Source of the DNA: Flavobacteriales bacterium
GTDB taxonomy: Bacteria > Bacteroidota > Bacteroidia > Flavobacteriales_C > GCA-002722245
DNA length: 64,000 nt
NCBI GenBank assembly: GCA_023251075.1
Contig: JAHEZM010000014.1
Location: 1-64,000, forward strand
Direction of reading: 5' to 3'
Within the stretch, counting starts at the first letter, position 1. Every line of letters begins with the position of its first letter. A program made the position numbers and the translations under genes. The notes under the pieces were generated by a model that saw only the letters and a list, made by a program, of their open reading frames with translations, did no database searches and was not told where the DNA came from. Positions 17,983 through 26,378 of the stretch are shown here, in pieces.

Positions 17983-19506
17983 ATGAATAGGAAGAAGTGG
18001 TTTAAATCAGGAAGTGTTAGTGCGATAGCAGCCATAGCTTTGTTTTATGGTTGTGGTAAGGATGTTTCAAGTACTACCGGTTGGAATTACAATGATCCAA
18101 AAAATGGTGGATTTGAAGTTCAACCTTACGGTGAACAAGAAACTGGTCCGGGTTTGATCTTCGTGGAAGGTGGTAGCTTTACCATGGGGCAAACGGAACA
18201 AGATGTAATGTACGAGCATGAAAATATGCCAAGAACTATGACTGTTTCTTCATTCTACATGGATGAAACAGAGATTAGAAATGTGGATTGGAGAGAGTAT
18301 CAGTATTGGTTGTTGCGCGTTTTCGGACAATCATTGCCTGAGGTTCCTAAAAAAGCTCTCCCAGATACTTTACAGTGGAGAGATGAAATGGCTTATACCG
18401 AGGAATATGTAAAATGGTATTTCCGTCATCCGGCATACAATGATTATCCGGTGGTGGGTGTAAACTGGTTGCAGGCTACCGACTATTGTATTTGGAGAAC
18501 TGACCGTGTAAACGAAATGATCATGATCCGTGAAGGTATCTTGAAAGTGAATCCAAATCAACAGGATGACGATAACTTTAATACCGATGCTTATTTGTTA
18601 AATCAATATACTGGAGACGTGAAAGGAGACTTAGTAAGTCTTGACCCTAACTCTGGTGGATTCAGAAAAGTTTTACGTGAAGATGGTATTTTATTACCTA
18701 GCTACCGTTTACCAACTGAAGCGGAATGGGAATATGCTGCTATCGGATTAGTAGGTAATACTATCGATGAGCGTATTATCGACAGAAGATTATATCCTTG
18801 GAATGGTCACTGGGTTCGTAACAAAGATGACCAATGGCAAGGTGAAATGATGGCCAACATCATGAGATCTAAAGGTGATATGATGGGGGTTGCAAGTAAA
18901 TTGAATGATTCTTACGATATCACTGCTCCGGTTCATTCTTTCTGGCCTAATGATTATGGTTTATACCATATGGCCGGTAACGTATCTGAATGGGTGATGG
19001 ATGTTTACCGTCCTTTATCTAGTGAAGATGTAAATGAGTTCAGAGCTTTCCGTGGTAATGTTTTCCAAACTTACAAAGAAGATGATTCAGATCCTGAGCA
19101 ATATGCAGTAAAAGATTCTTTAGGAAGAATGGTTTACAGAGATGTAGATGTTGAAAAAGACAATCTTGCTGAAAGAAGAAATTACAAAAAATCAAATAAC
19201 ATTGATTATTTAGATGGTGAGTTTACATCTTCTGTTTACTTTGCTGATGAAGGATATAAAGATCCAGCTAAACAAAACAAGTTGATGTATGAAACCGCTA
19301 CACCAACGATCCAAGGTCATTCTATGTTATCTCAAAGAACACGTGTTTACAAAGGTGGTTCTTGGAGAGACAGAACAATTTGGATGGTGCCAGGTACCAG
19401 AAGATATTTGGATGAAGCACAATCTACTGATTGTATTGGCTTCAGATGTGCAATGCACCGTGTAGGTAGCCAGGTTCAGTTTGGTGAAAGTAAAGGAGCT
19501 AAGTAA
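17983..19506 (+). CDS. gldJ: Gliding motility/T9SS lipoprotein GldJ
   Basis: A 507-residue outer-membrane lipoprotein (lipobox ALFYGC, lipidated Cys24) with a formylglycine-generating-enzyme (SUMF1-like) fold: VEGGSFTMGQ, SSFYMDETEIRN, PVVGVNWLQATDYCIWRTDR, YRLPTEAEWEYAA, MAGNVSEWVMDVYRP and the C-terminal KGGSWRDR...GFRCAM. The TGWNYNDPKNGGFEV N-terminus and the HPAYNDYPVVGV segment fit GldJ better than GldK. GldJ is needed for gliding and stabilises other Gld proteins. No gldK, L, M or N follows; instead murF comes next, the order known for gldJ in flavobacteria. An intrinsic terminator follows at 19531-19559. Confidence 0.92.
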   Translation: MNRKKWFKSGSVSAIAAIALFYGCGKDVSSTTGWNYNDPKNGGFEVQPYGEQETGPGLIFVEGGSFTMGQTEQDVMYEHENMPRTMTVSSFYMDETEIRNVDWREYQYWLLRVFGQSLPEVPKKALPDTLQWRDEMAYTEEYVKWYFRHPAYNDYPVVGVNWLQATDYCIWRTDRVNEMIMIREGILKVNPNQQDDDNFNTDAYLLNQYTGDVKGDLVSLDPNSGGFRKVLREDGILLPSYRLPTEAEWEYAAIGLVGNTIDERIIDRRLYPWNGHWVRNKDDQWQGEMMANIMRSKGDMMGVASKLNDSYDITAPVHSFWPNDYGLYHMAGNVSEWVMDVYRPLSSEDVNEFRAFRGNVFQTYKEDDSDPEQYAVKDSLGRMVYRDVDVEKDNLAERRNYKKSNNIDYLDGEFTSSVYFADEGYKDPAKQNKLMYETATPTIQGHSMLSQRTRVYKGGSWRDRTIWMVPGTRRYLDEAQSTDCIGFRCAMHRVGSQVQFGESKGAK

Positions 19507-19530
19507 TCTAGCATAATAAAATAATAACTT

Positions 19531-19559
19531 CCCTCTCCGTTTGGAGGGGGATTTTTTTT
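19531..19559 (+). terminator. Intrinsic terminator after gldJ
   Basis: CCCTCTCC and GGAGGGGG pair (one G-U) around a GTTT loop and are followed by A and eight T residues. It lies 24 bases after the gldJ stop and just before murF, separating porP-gldJ from murF or allowing partial read-through. Confidence 0.85.
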
Positions 19560-19569
19560 GAAATAGACT

Positions 19570-20847
19570 ATGGAAATTGAAGAATTGTATCGCTTATACA
19601 GAGGGCAAAACCAGTCGATCACTACCGATACCAGAAAACTAGATAAAGGAAGTATCTTTTTTGCTTTGAAGGGAGATAATTTTGATGCCAATCAATTTGC
19701 TGTAAAAGCTATTGAAGCGGGTTGTGCCTATGCTGTAGTAGATGATTCTTCTATCGTTCATCCTAAGTGTATTGTAGTAAAAAATGTATTGCAAACGCTA
19801 CAAAATTTAGCAACTTATCATAGACAGCAATTTACTATTCCTATTATAGCAATAACAGGTACTAATGGTAAAACAACTACTAAGGAATTAATGAAGGAGG
19901 TTCTGGCTACAAAATATAAAGTTCATTTTACCAAGGGAAATTTAAACAATCATATTGGTGTACCGCTTACTTTACTGTCGATGTCTACGGATACCGAAAT
20001 TGCTATCATTGAGATGGGAGCCAATCATCCTTTAGAAATTGATTTTTTATGCAATATTGCTTTACCAAATTATGGTTTGGTAACCAATATGGGCAAAGCC
20101 CACTTAGAAGGTTTTGGAGGTTTTGAAGGGGTAGTAAAAACTAAATCAGAGATGTATGATTTTCATGCCCAAAAAGAAGGGAAGGTTTTTGTAAATGCAA
20201 GTGATGAATTACTCATGAAACAATCTTCAAAAGTGAAAAACAGAATCTTTTATCAAAATGAAAATATTAGTGGTGAAGTTAAATTAAGTAATCCATGTGT
20301 TGTTGCTAACATGAAAATACATTCTCAGGAGATTGAAGTAAAAAGTAATTTATTTGGTGAGCATAATTTAATCAATATGTTGGCTGCTGCTGCGGTGGGA
20401 ATTGAATTTGGAGTTTCTGTAGGGGATATAAAGTTGGCTCTCGAAGGCTATCTTCCGGAAAACAATAGATCGCAGATTAAAAAAACCGAAAAAGGAAACA
20501 CCTTGATTTTAGATGCTTACAATGCCAATCCAACCAGTATGGCAGCAGCATTGCGTGCATTTGCAAAAAGTGAAGGGGGAAATAAAATCGCTTTGGTGGG
20601 AGATATGTTAGAACTAGGTTCAGAGTCTTTGACAGAGCACCAGGAAATTGTGAAACTAATAGAGATATTAGGAATAGAGGCTATTTTGGTGGGTAAAGAA
20701 TTTTCGAGATGTAAAACAAGCTTCAAAGTGTTTTTAGATTCCTCATCATTAAAATCCTTTTTAGCGGAAAATTCTTGGAGAAACAAAGTAATTCTGATTA
20801 AGGGATCGAGAGGTATTAAACTAGAAATCGTTCAGGATTTATTATAA
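19570..20847 (+). CDS. murF: UDP-MurNAc-tripeptide--D-Ala-D-Ala ligase
   Basis: The last cytoplasmic ligase of peptidoglycan precursor synthesis: it adds D-Ala-D-Ala to UDP-MurNAc-tripeptide using ATP. 425 residues with the Mur ligase N-terminal domain (SITTDTRKLDKGSIFFALKG), the P-loop GTNGKTTTK (97-105), NHIGVPLTLL, EMGANHPLEI, and a C-terminal domain with LDAYNANPTSM and LVGDMLELG. It follows gldJ after a terminator and ends in a shared bidirectional terminator with the convergent barrel protein. Confidence 0.96.
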   Translation: MEIEELYRLYRGQNQSITTDTRKLDKGSIFFALKGDNFDANQFAVKAIEAGCAYAVVDDSSIVHPKCIVVKNVLQTLQNLATYHRQQFTIPIIAITGTNGKTTTKELMKEVLATKYKVHFTKGNLNNHIGVPLTLLSMSTDTEIAIIEMGANHPLEIDFLCNIALPNYGLVTNMGKAHLEGFGGFEGVVKTKSEMYDFHAQKEGKVFVNASDELLMKQSSKVKNRIFYQNENISGEVKLSNPCVVANMKIHSQEIEVKSNLFGEHNLINMLAAAAVGIEFGVSVGDIKLALEGYLPENNRSQIKKTEKGNTLILDAYNANPTSMAAALRAFAKSEGGNKIALVGDMLELGSESLTEHQEIVKLIEILGIEAILVGKEFSRCKTSFKVFLDSSSLKSFLAENSWRNKVILIKGSRGIKLEIVQDLL

Positions 20848-20852
20848 AAAAA

Positions 20853-20898
20853 GCAGCTCAATGAAATGGAATCAAATGCTTCCCAGTCATTGAGCTGC
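20853..20898. terminator. Bidirectional terminator between murF and the convergent gene
   Basis: A perfect 12-bp inverted repeat, GCAGCTCAATGA (20853-20864) and TCATTGAGCTGC (20887-20898), is flanked by an A-run on the left and a T-rich run on the right, so it can terminate both murF (plus) and the barrel gene (minus). It is the only convergent junction in the window with clear terminator structure. Confidence 0.88.
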
Positions 20899-20909
20899 CT
20901 TTTTATTTA

Positions 20910-21365
20910 TTACTCTCCTTTACCGAAATAAAAGCTGAATTCTAATAATCCTCTGAATCCTGAATAAATAAAAGCTTTGCTGACAAAGCTGGTTCCAAAT
21001 CCAACTTGCGATTCTACTGTTATGCTAAATCTTTTTTGTCCCATAGGAAACACTTCTACACCAACAGGAATAAAGGCATTATAAGAATAGGTGTTGTTTG
21101 CACCAAAAGAAGATCCTAATCCTATTCCGAAGTAGGGTTTTGCGTTATCGGCATCAAAAATCCTAATTACTCCCATTAAACTTGGGTTAACCGACCAGTT
21201 ATTGGTAGTGATATTGCTTACGCCAATTCTGCTTATAGCTCCAACTCTTTTTAAATGATTCGATTTAATATTCAAACCGCCATTACCTAATCCAAGAGCG
21301 AATTGTTGAGAATAGGCAAATTGAGTAGCTAAGCAAAAGCTTAAAATTGCTAAGATTTTTTTCAT
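20910..21365 (-). CDS. Small predicted outer-membrane beta-barrel protein, unknown function
   Basis: A 151-residue exported protein. The signal peptide MKKILAILSFCLATQFAYS is followed by Gln. The mature part alternates polar and hydrophobic residues with Gly-rich turns (FGIGLGSSFGANN, VESQVGFGTSFV) and ends in an aromatic strand (LLEFSFYFGKGE), suggesting a small barrel of about eight strands. No family was recognised. It lies alone between murF (convergent) and manC (same strand, about 170 bases upstream). The interval 21366-21534 shows no gene and no clear promoter. Confidence 0.7.
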   Translation of the reverse strand: MKKILAILSFCLATQFAYSQQFALGLGNGGLNIKSNHLKRVGAISRIGVSNITTNNWSVNPSLMGVIRIFDADNAKPYFGIGLGSSFGANNTYSYNAFIPVGVEVFPMGQKRFSITVESQVGFGTSFVSKAFIYSGFRGLLEFSFYFGKGE

Positions 21366-21534
21366 GTGTTTGTAATTTAATTTGATTTGAAATTTGTACC
21401 TCTTTTATACTATTTAGTATCACTATCGCCCATATTACTTCGGGTTATCTTTCAACAATATAGAAAAACAATTTTATAGGAGGGGAAACCTACTTAAAAT
21501 CTTTTCAACATTTAAAAGTGATGGAGATTTTGAC

Positions 21535-22623
21535 CTATAAGAATTTTTTCAATTTAGCATCTGAACTCACATCGTTCACGAATAATTTAATGCGTTGTTC
21601 GTCATCTTTCGGACAAATAAGCAAAACATCCTCAGAGTCAACGACAATATAATTTTTCAATCCGTTTACTACTGCCAGTTTCCCGCCGCTGATATTTACG
21701 ATAGTACCTTCGGAATTGTAAACTTTAACATTCTTTCCAATAGAAGCATTTCCTTTTTCGTCTTTCGATAAATGCTCATAAACCGAACCCCATGTTCCCA
21801 AGTCAGTCCACCCAAAATCACAAGGTAAAACATACACATTTTTAGCTTTTTCCATGATACCATAATCTACAGAGATATTGGTACATTCAGAATAGGCTTT
21901 ATGAATAAATGCTTCCTCATTAGGAGTATTGTAAATTCCTTTACCTTCTTTAAAAATATTGCTGATTTCAGGAAGATTTTTTTCCATGGAATTGATAATG
22001 CTTTTTGCCGACCAAATAAAAATTCCGCTATTCCATGAAAAGTCGCCACTTTGAAGGAAAAATTTGGCCATTTCCAGGTTTGGTTTTTCTGTAAAAGTTT
22101 TTACTTTTTTCAATTGATCAGAATGTGCAAAAGCTTCATCGGTAGCTTGAATATATCCATATCCCGTATCTGGTCTGTTGGGCTGAATACCCAGTGTTAA
22201 TAAACAATCTTCTTTTGAAGAAGCTTCTAAAGCATCGGTAATTATTTTAACGAAAACATCTTCTTTTAAAATTAAATGATCTGAAGGAGCAACGATTAAT
22301 CTTGCATCAGGATTAATTTCGGCAATTTTATAGCTTGCATAAGCAACACAAGGTGCTGTGTTTCTTCTTTGTGGTTCGCACAAAATTTGGTTGTCGTTTA
22401 ATTGAGGCAATTGCTCTTTAATGATCTCTTTGTATTCGGTATTGGCAACAATAAATATGTTTTCTGCCGGACACACTCTTCGCAATCTATCGTAGGTAAG
22501 TTGTAGAAGCGTTTTTCCTACATTTAAAATGTCTAGAAATTGTTTTGGTTTTGCACTTTTACTAATTGGCCAAAATCTACTGCCAATTCCTCCTGCCATG
22601 ATAATGCTATAGTTGTTTTTCAT
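21535..22623 (-). CDS. manC: Mannose-1-phosphate guanylyltransferase
   Basis: A 362-residue nucleotidyltransferase that makes GDP-mannose from GTP and mannose-1-phosphate for surface glycans. The N-terminus carries the pyrophosphorylase signature AGGIGSRFWPISKSAKPKQF (from residue 10). Other motifs: EPQRRNTAPC, VAPSDHLI, the FTEKP substrate-binding motif and WNSGIFIW. The C-terminus has a left-handed beta-helix type region but no phosphomannose isomerase domain, so it is the short, monofunctional form. SprT-like and manC are on the same strand 126 bases apart. Confidence 0.93.
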   Translation of the reverse strand: MKNNYSIIMAGGIGSRFWPISKSAKPKQFLDILNVGKTLLQLTYDRLRRVCPAENIFIVANTEYKEIIKEQLPQLNDNQILCEPQRRNTAPCVAYASYKIAEINPDARLIVAPSDHLILKEDVFVKIITDALEASSKEDCLLTLGIQPNRPDTGYGYIQATDEAFAHSDQLKKVKTFTEKPNLEMAKFFLQSGDFSWNSGIFIWSAKSIINSMEKNLPEISNIFKEGKGIYNTPNEEAFIHKAYSECTNISVDYGIMEKAKNVYVLPCDFGWTDLGTWGSVYEHLSKDEKGNASIGKNVKVYNSEGTIVNISGGKLAVVNGLKNYIVVDSEDVLLICPKDDEQRIKLFVNDVSSDAKLKKFL

Positions 22624-22664
22624 TAATTTTTATTTTGGATGGTGAAAATACTCAAATTGCTTGT

Positions 22665-22683
22665 AAAAGCGTGAAAGCTTTTT
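22665..22683 (-). terminator. Weak hairpin downstream of the SprT-like gene
   Basis: AAAAGC (22665-22670) and GCTTTT (22677-22682) form a six-base stem with a six-base loop and flanking A/T runs, 67 bases beyond the SprT-like stop. The stem is short and GC-poor; it may terminate the minus-strand transcript before manC. The rest of 22624-22749 shows nothing definite. Confidence 0.3.
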
Positions 22684-22749
22684 GATGTGTGTTTTTCGGT
22701 TAGAAATATTGATGAATTTGACATGGTATTTAACTCTGGGAAATTCAAT

Positions 22750-23391
22750 TTAATGGATTTGTTCAACAGGTGTTGAAGCGTAAATGGTATACCATCTTTT
22801 ATTTCCTAGATTATAACATTTATAACGCACTCTTATTTTTTCCTTTTTTCTGAATATTTCAGATCTTTCCGGAATTTTAAAGTGACTATTAAATGGCAGT
22901 TCATGCAATACCATTTGCGGTGCATGACGATCGGCAATCTTCAATGCGTTTAACAAGATGTGATTACTGTATATATTTCCTTTCAAATTTTCAGCTTCAG
23001 CGTCGATAGCATCTCTCAGTATAACGGGAATTCTATTGCTGTTTTGTAGTTTCACCAGTAAATAATGGAAATTTTGTTTCCATTCCTTTCCGTGCGGACT
23101 CACTCTCGAACCAAATTCTTTCCAGGTCATGTAATGCGCCCATTCGTGTAAAAACACAATCAGCATGAAGTAGGGCGTTAAATCGTTGTTTAATTCAATA
23201 AAAGGAGCTTTATTTCTTCTTCGTGCAAAGCAGCCTAAGCGTGATTTTTTACTCTCGGTAATGCGTACTTCACAATCACTGCCCCGCATCAATTGATGCA
23301 CAAACACTATAGAAGGTGCGGGCAAATACTTATAAAAGTCGGCTCTGGTACTATATTTTCTTAACTCTCTCCAGCTTTTCATGGCTTTCAC
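22750..23391 (-). CDS. SprT-like zinc metalloprotease-fold protein
   Basis: A 213-residue cytoplasmic protein with the SprT-like zinc-binding core: HEWAH (His82, Glu83, His86) and a third ligand His100 in SPHGKEW. The C-terminal part has the usual small beta segment (RYKCYNLGNKRWYTIYAS), but the Cys-pair zinc ribbon of SPRTN/SprT is not seen. The natural substrate in bacteria is uncertain. Its first codons overlap the end of a tiny lipoprotein gene on the same strand by about 40 bases; Met4 (23382) is an alternative start. Confidence 0.85.
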   Translation of the reverse strand: MKAMKSWRELRKYSTRADFYKYLPAPSIVFVHQLMRGSDCEVRITESKKSRLGCFARRRNKAPFIELNNDLTPYFMLIVFLHEWAHYMTWKEFGSRVSPHGKEWKQNFHYLLVKLQNSNRIPVILRDAIDAEAENLKGNIYSNHILLNALKIADRHAPQMVLHELPFNSHFKIPERSEIFRKKEKIRVRYKCYNLGNKRWYTIYASTPVEQIH

Positions 23392-23488
23392 TAAACGTAG
23401 GACACTCGTTACACTTACTTTTCTTCTTACCGGTACACCCTGAAAGTGCTAAAATTACACAAATCACTAAGGCAAATAACTTTTCCAT
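23351..23488 (-). CDS. Tiny lipoprotein (45 residues) overlapping the SprT-like gene
   Basis: An ATG at 23488 opens a 45-codon frame: MEKLFALVICVILALSGC, then a short mature part with KKKSKCNECPTFSE, ending in a TAG at 23351-23353. It has a textbook lipoprotein signal (lipobox LSGC, Cys18) and a CxxCP motif like that of small Bacteroidota lipoproteins I have seen but cannot name. It overlaps the start of the SprT-like gene in another frame, so the two are likely co-translated. The signal peptide is unlikely to arise by chance. Confidence 0.6.
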   Translation of the reverse strand: MEKLFALVICVILALSGCTGKKKSKCNECPTFSESHEKLERVKKI

Positions 23489-23542
23489 AGATCAAGGTTT
23501 ATAACATCGTAAAAATAGTAAAATGATTTTCCAAATTATGTC

Positions 23543-23550
23543 TATTTTTG
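23543..23550 (+). promoter_or_regulatory. Candidate -7 box for mlaE-mlaF
   Basis: TATTTTTG matches TAnnTTTG and lies 14 bases before the ATG at 23565, which is also where homology to the MlaE family seems to begin. This supports the shorter MlaE start. No clear -33 box. Confidence 0.4.
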
Positions 23551-23564
23551 GTAAAAATGCAGTA

Positions 23565-24308
23565 ATGTTCAAAATTTTTAAAGAGTTTTCTGGTTACTTT
23601 TTCATGCTGCGTAAGACTTTCACCCGTCCGCAAAAAATGAAAATATTTTTTCGACGCTTTTTTGAAGAGGTGGAAGCAATTGGTTTAGACTCTTTGGGCC
23701 TAGTTGCCATCCTCTCGATTTTCATGGGAGGAGTTATCTTGATTCAAAGTGCTTATAATTTTCAAAATCCTTTAATACCAGCTTATGCAGAAGGTTTAGC
23801 CACTCGAGATTCTATGCTGTTGGAGTTTTCCCCCACCATAATATCCCTGATTTTAGTGGGTAAAGTAGGGTCGAGTATAGCTTCTGAGTTAGGTACTATG
23901 AGGGTGACTGAGCAAATTGATGCCTTGCAGATTATGGGGGTTGATCCTATGAATTATTTGATTTTACCTAAAGTGATGGCGGGAGTGTTTATCATTCCGT
24001 TCTTAATTGTTATTAGTATGTTTCTTGGTGTATATGGTGGATATTTAGCTTCTGTTCTTACTGATGCTATTCCTGCGGGGCGATATATTTATGGAATTCA
24101 ATATGGTTTTGAACCTTATTATGTGGTGTATGCCTTAATAAAAACGGTTGTTTTTGCTTTTATCCTTACCTCTGTTTCTGCTTATCATGGTTATAAAACA
24201 CAAGGAGGGGCACTGGAGGTGGGACGATCAAGTACTAAAGCCGTTGTTTACAGTACAATAGTTATTATTTTCTTTAATCTCGTTTTAACTAAATTATTGT
24301 TGAATTAA
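23565..24308 (+). CDS. mlaE: MlaE-type phospholipid ABC transporter permease
   Basis: A 247-residue inner-membrane permease of the MlaE/Ttg2B family, which moves phospholipids between the outer and inner membranes together with an MCE protein. Typical elements: the amphipathic N-terminus (FFRRFFEEVEAIGLDSLG), helices with IFMGGVI and LVGKVGSSIASELGTMRVTEQIDAL (seen as GKVGSSIASELG then MRVTEQIDAL), and GARY-like PAGRYIYGIQYGFEPY. The frame is open from 23523, but Met at 23565 is preferred from the promoter box and family length. The ATPase follows two bases after the stop. No MlaD/MCE gene is in the window. Confidence 0.9.
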   Translation: MFKIFKEFSGYFFMLRKTFTRPQKMKIFFRRFFEEVEAIGLDSLGLVAILSIFMGGVILIQSAYNFQNPLIPAYAEGLATRDSMLLEFSPTIISLILVGKVGSSIASELGTMRVTEQIDALQIMGVDPMNYLILPKVMAGVFIIPFLIVISMFLGVYGGYLASVLTDAIPAGRYIYGIQYGFEPYYVVYALIKTVVFAFILTSVSAYHGYKTQGGALEVGRSSTKAVVYSTIVIIFFNLVLTKLLLN

Positions 24309-24310
24309 GC

Positions 24311-25069
24311 ATGATTGAAATAGGTAATATATCTAAGTCTTTTGGTGAACGTCAGGTTCTATCTGAGGTTTCTATGTATTTGGAAACAGGTAAGGTGAAT
24401 ATGGTAATTGGTCAGAGTGGCGCTGGTAAATCGGTATTTTTAAAATGTTTAGTGGGATTAACAAAAACCGATGCCGGGGAAATCATCTATGATAAAAGGA
24501 ATTTTACGGAAATGAATTATCTCCAAAAGAAAGATTTGAGAAAGGAGATCGGTATGTTGTTTCAGGGAGGAGCTTTGTTTGATTCATTAACGGTTGAGCA
24601 GAATGTTATTTTTCCTTTGGAAATGTTTACCAACATGTCGAAAGCAGAGCGTATCGAAAGAGCTAATTTTTGTTTGAAGCGTGTTAATCTTACCAATGCC
24701 AATAAGTTATATCCTGCTGAAATAAGTGGCGGAATGAAAAAAAGGGTAGCTATTGCACGTGCAATAGCGATGAATCCTAAATATTTGTTTTGCGACGAAC
24801 CCAATTCCGGCTTAGATCCTCAAACCTCTATTGTGATTGATAATTTAATTAAAGAAATCACCTTAGAATACAATATAACTACCGTTGTAATTTCTCACGA
24901 TATGAACTCGGTAATGGAGATTTCCGATAATATTTATTTCATTTTCAGCGGACAGAAATGGTGGGAAGGAAATCGCGAGGATTTATTGAGAACCGATAAT
25001 AAGGAACTTTGCGATTTTGTTTACGCCTCTTCGTTTATGAAGGAGTTCAAGAAATCTCAGAATAAATAA
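24311..25069 (+). CDS. mlaF: MlaF-type ABC transporter ATP-binding protein
   Basis: The ATPase partner of the upstream permease, 252 residues. Walker A GQSGAGKS (34-41), Q-loop LFQGGALFDSLTV, signature ISGGMKKR, Walker B LFCDEPNSGLDP and the switch His in VISHDMNSV are all present; the LFQGGALFDSL segment is characteristic of Mla-type ATPases. It is almost certainly co-transcribed with mlaE. Its TAA directly abuts the stop of the convergent gene (TAATTA). Confidence 0.93.
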   Translation: MIEIGNISKSFGERQVLSEVSMYLETGKVNMVIGQSGAGKSVFLKCLVGLTKTDAGEIIYDKRNFTEMNYLQKKDLRKEIGMLFQGGALFDSLTVEQNVIFPLEMFTNMSKAERIERANFCLKRVNLTNANKLYPAEISGGMKKRVAIARAIAMNPKYLFCDEPNSGLDPQTSIVIDNLIKEITLEYNITTVVISHDMNSVMEISDNIYFIFSGQKWWEGNREDLLRTDNKELCDFVYASSFMKEFKKSQNK

Positions 25070-26053
25070 TTACTGAACAATCATCTTTTTTAGTGTACTT
25101 CCATTGATGGAGTAAAAATAAACTCCAGCTTGTAAATGGTTTAAGTTGGCAGTTATGAAATGCTGACCGGTAGTTTGAATCCCTTGATTTTCGCTATATA
25201 CATTCTGACCGGTAACGTTGAAAATATTCAATTGAATAGCTTCAGTACGATTAACTTTATAACTAAAAGTTGCCACGCCACTACTTGGATTTGGGAAGCT
25301 TTGTCCCACATTTATCGCCTCATTTTGATCACTTTCAATTCCTAGCCATATCTCATCGTAAGAGATTTTTGCTTCAAAATCGAAATGATCAGCTGAACCT
25401 TGTCCCCATGCCCACATTGGAATATATTTCTGATACCATGAATTGGTTAAGGGGTTAGCGGTATTGATGTAGTTGGCAACATAAGAACAGTTGAATTCCT
25501 TGTCGTGATAGATAGGAAAGGTATTCAGCCCTTGCTCTTCGTATTGAATCAGTTGAAAGGTATTGCCCATCTTATTGATCGTATCACTTAAGGTATAAGA
25601 ATACCCTGGTTTAAAATACGCTGTGATTACAATGTTCTCTCCTCCAAAATATTTACCAACGCCTGGAACAGCACTCATTAGTAGAAGATCCCCTTGTGCT
25701 TGATCCGTTACAAAGTCTTTATCCAACAGTATTCCAATGGTTTTTCTTTTTATTAAGTTGAGTTCACCAATGGTAGAGCTATGTGCTACAAACTTTAAAT
25801 CTTTACAAGCAATGGAGTTTACGCTATAATTGTTTACAATACTTTGACCGGCCAAATAAGAGGTTGCAAGGTTTGAATCGCTTGCAATTTCGAGAAATAG
25901 GGTATCTACTATAGCATCACTAGTTGTTCTATGATATCGATATGGAAATACTATGGTATCTACATTATATCCTAAATTGGCAGAGAAATCCGGATCAACT
26001 ACATTTTTGAAAAAGTCGGCTTTAGGATCTATAATTGTGGCTATTTTATACAT
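25070..26053 (-). CDS. T9SS-sorted secreted protein, C-terminal part of a split gene
   Basis: A 327-residue open frame ending in a T9SS type A sorting domain: SFPNPSSG, LNIFNVTGQNVYS, and LQAGVYFYSI near the end. It has no signal peptide of its own; that lies in the overlapping upstream frame (26041-26322). The frame stays open and protein-like upstream of its first ATG (PDTALFAFGNSYDRNE), so the gene seems to have been one unit before a one-base shift near 26102-26106. The central part (for example WYQKYIPMWAWGQGSADHFDF) matches no family I recognise. The product, if made, would be surface-exposed or secreted. Confidence 0.65.
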   Translation of the reverse strand: MYKIATIIDPKADFFKNVVDPDFSANLGYNVDTIVFPYRYHRTTSDAIVDTLFLEIASDSNLATSYLAGQSIVNNYSVNSIACKDLKFVAHSSTIGELNLIKRKTIGILLDKDFVTDQAQGDLLLMSAVPGVGKYFGGENIVITAYFKPGYSYTLSDTINKMGNTFQLIQYEEQGLNTFPIYHDKEFNCSYVANYINTANPLTNSWYQKYIPMWAWGQGSADHFDFEAKISYDEIWLGIESDQNEAINVGQSFPNPSSGVATFSYKVNRTEAIQLNIFNVTGQNVYSENQGIQTTGQHFITANLNHLQAGVYFYSINGSTLKKMIVQ

Positions 26054-26322
26054 TTCATTACGATCATAACTATTACCAAAAGCAAATAAGGCGGTATCAG
26101 GAAAAAGGTAAGTGAAATATAAACGGCTTTATTGAATACCTCTAATTGAGCATAACCGTAATTGTAGGAATGTTTTATAAGGTTTCTATAGTTATTATTA
26201 TTAACAGGTTTTAATACTTCAGTGCATTTGAAATTGAATGTAGTGTCAATATTTATTACCTCTTGTGCATAAACGCAAGCGGAGAGAATCAAAAATAAAA
26301 ACGACAGCTTTACTCTTATCAT
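26041..26322 (-). CDS. N-terminal part of the split T9SS cargo gene
   Basis: A 93-residue frame with a signal peptide (MIRVKLSFLFLILSACVYA before Gln) and about 60 further residues, the last 20 of which (after YISLT) turn into a hydrophobic run typical of an out-of-frame read. Adding one T to the five-T run on the coding strand (plus-strand A-run 26102-26106) would continue as ISLTFFPDTALFAFGNSY and join the downstream frame. It is therefore best read as the 5' end of the gene at 25070-26322, interrupted by a real mutation or a sequence error. Confidence 0.6.
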   Translation of the reverse strand: MIRVKLSFLFLILSACVYAQEVINIDTTFNFKCTEVLKPVNNNNYRNLIKHSYNYGYAQLEVFNKAVYISLTFFLIPPYLLLVIVMIVMKCIK

Positions 26323-26378
26323 AAAATAGTAATTAGAAGCAAAAGGTATAAAACCTAGTTCTAAAAGGCAAACATAAT

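Noticed and set aside
17983-19506. gldK rather than gldJ
   Set aside because: No gldL, gldM or gldN follows, the sequence fits GldJ better, and murF is the next gene as for gldJ in flavobacteria.
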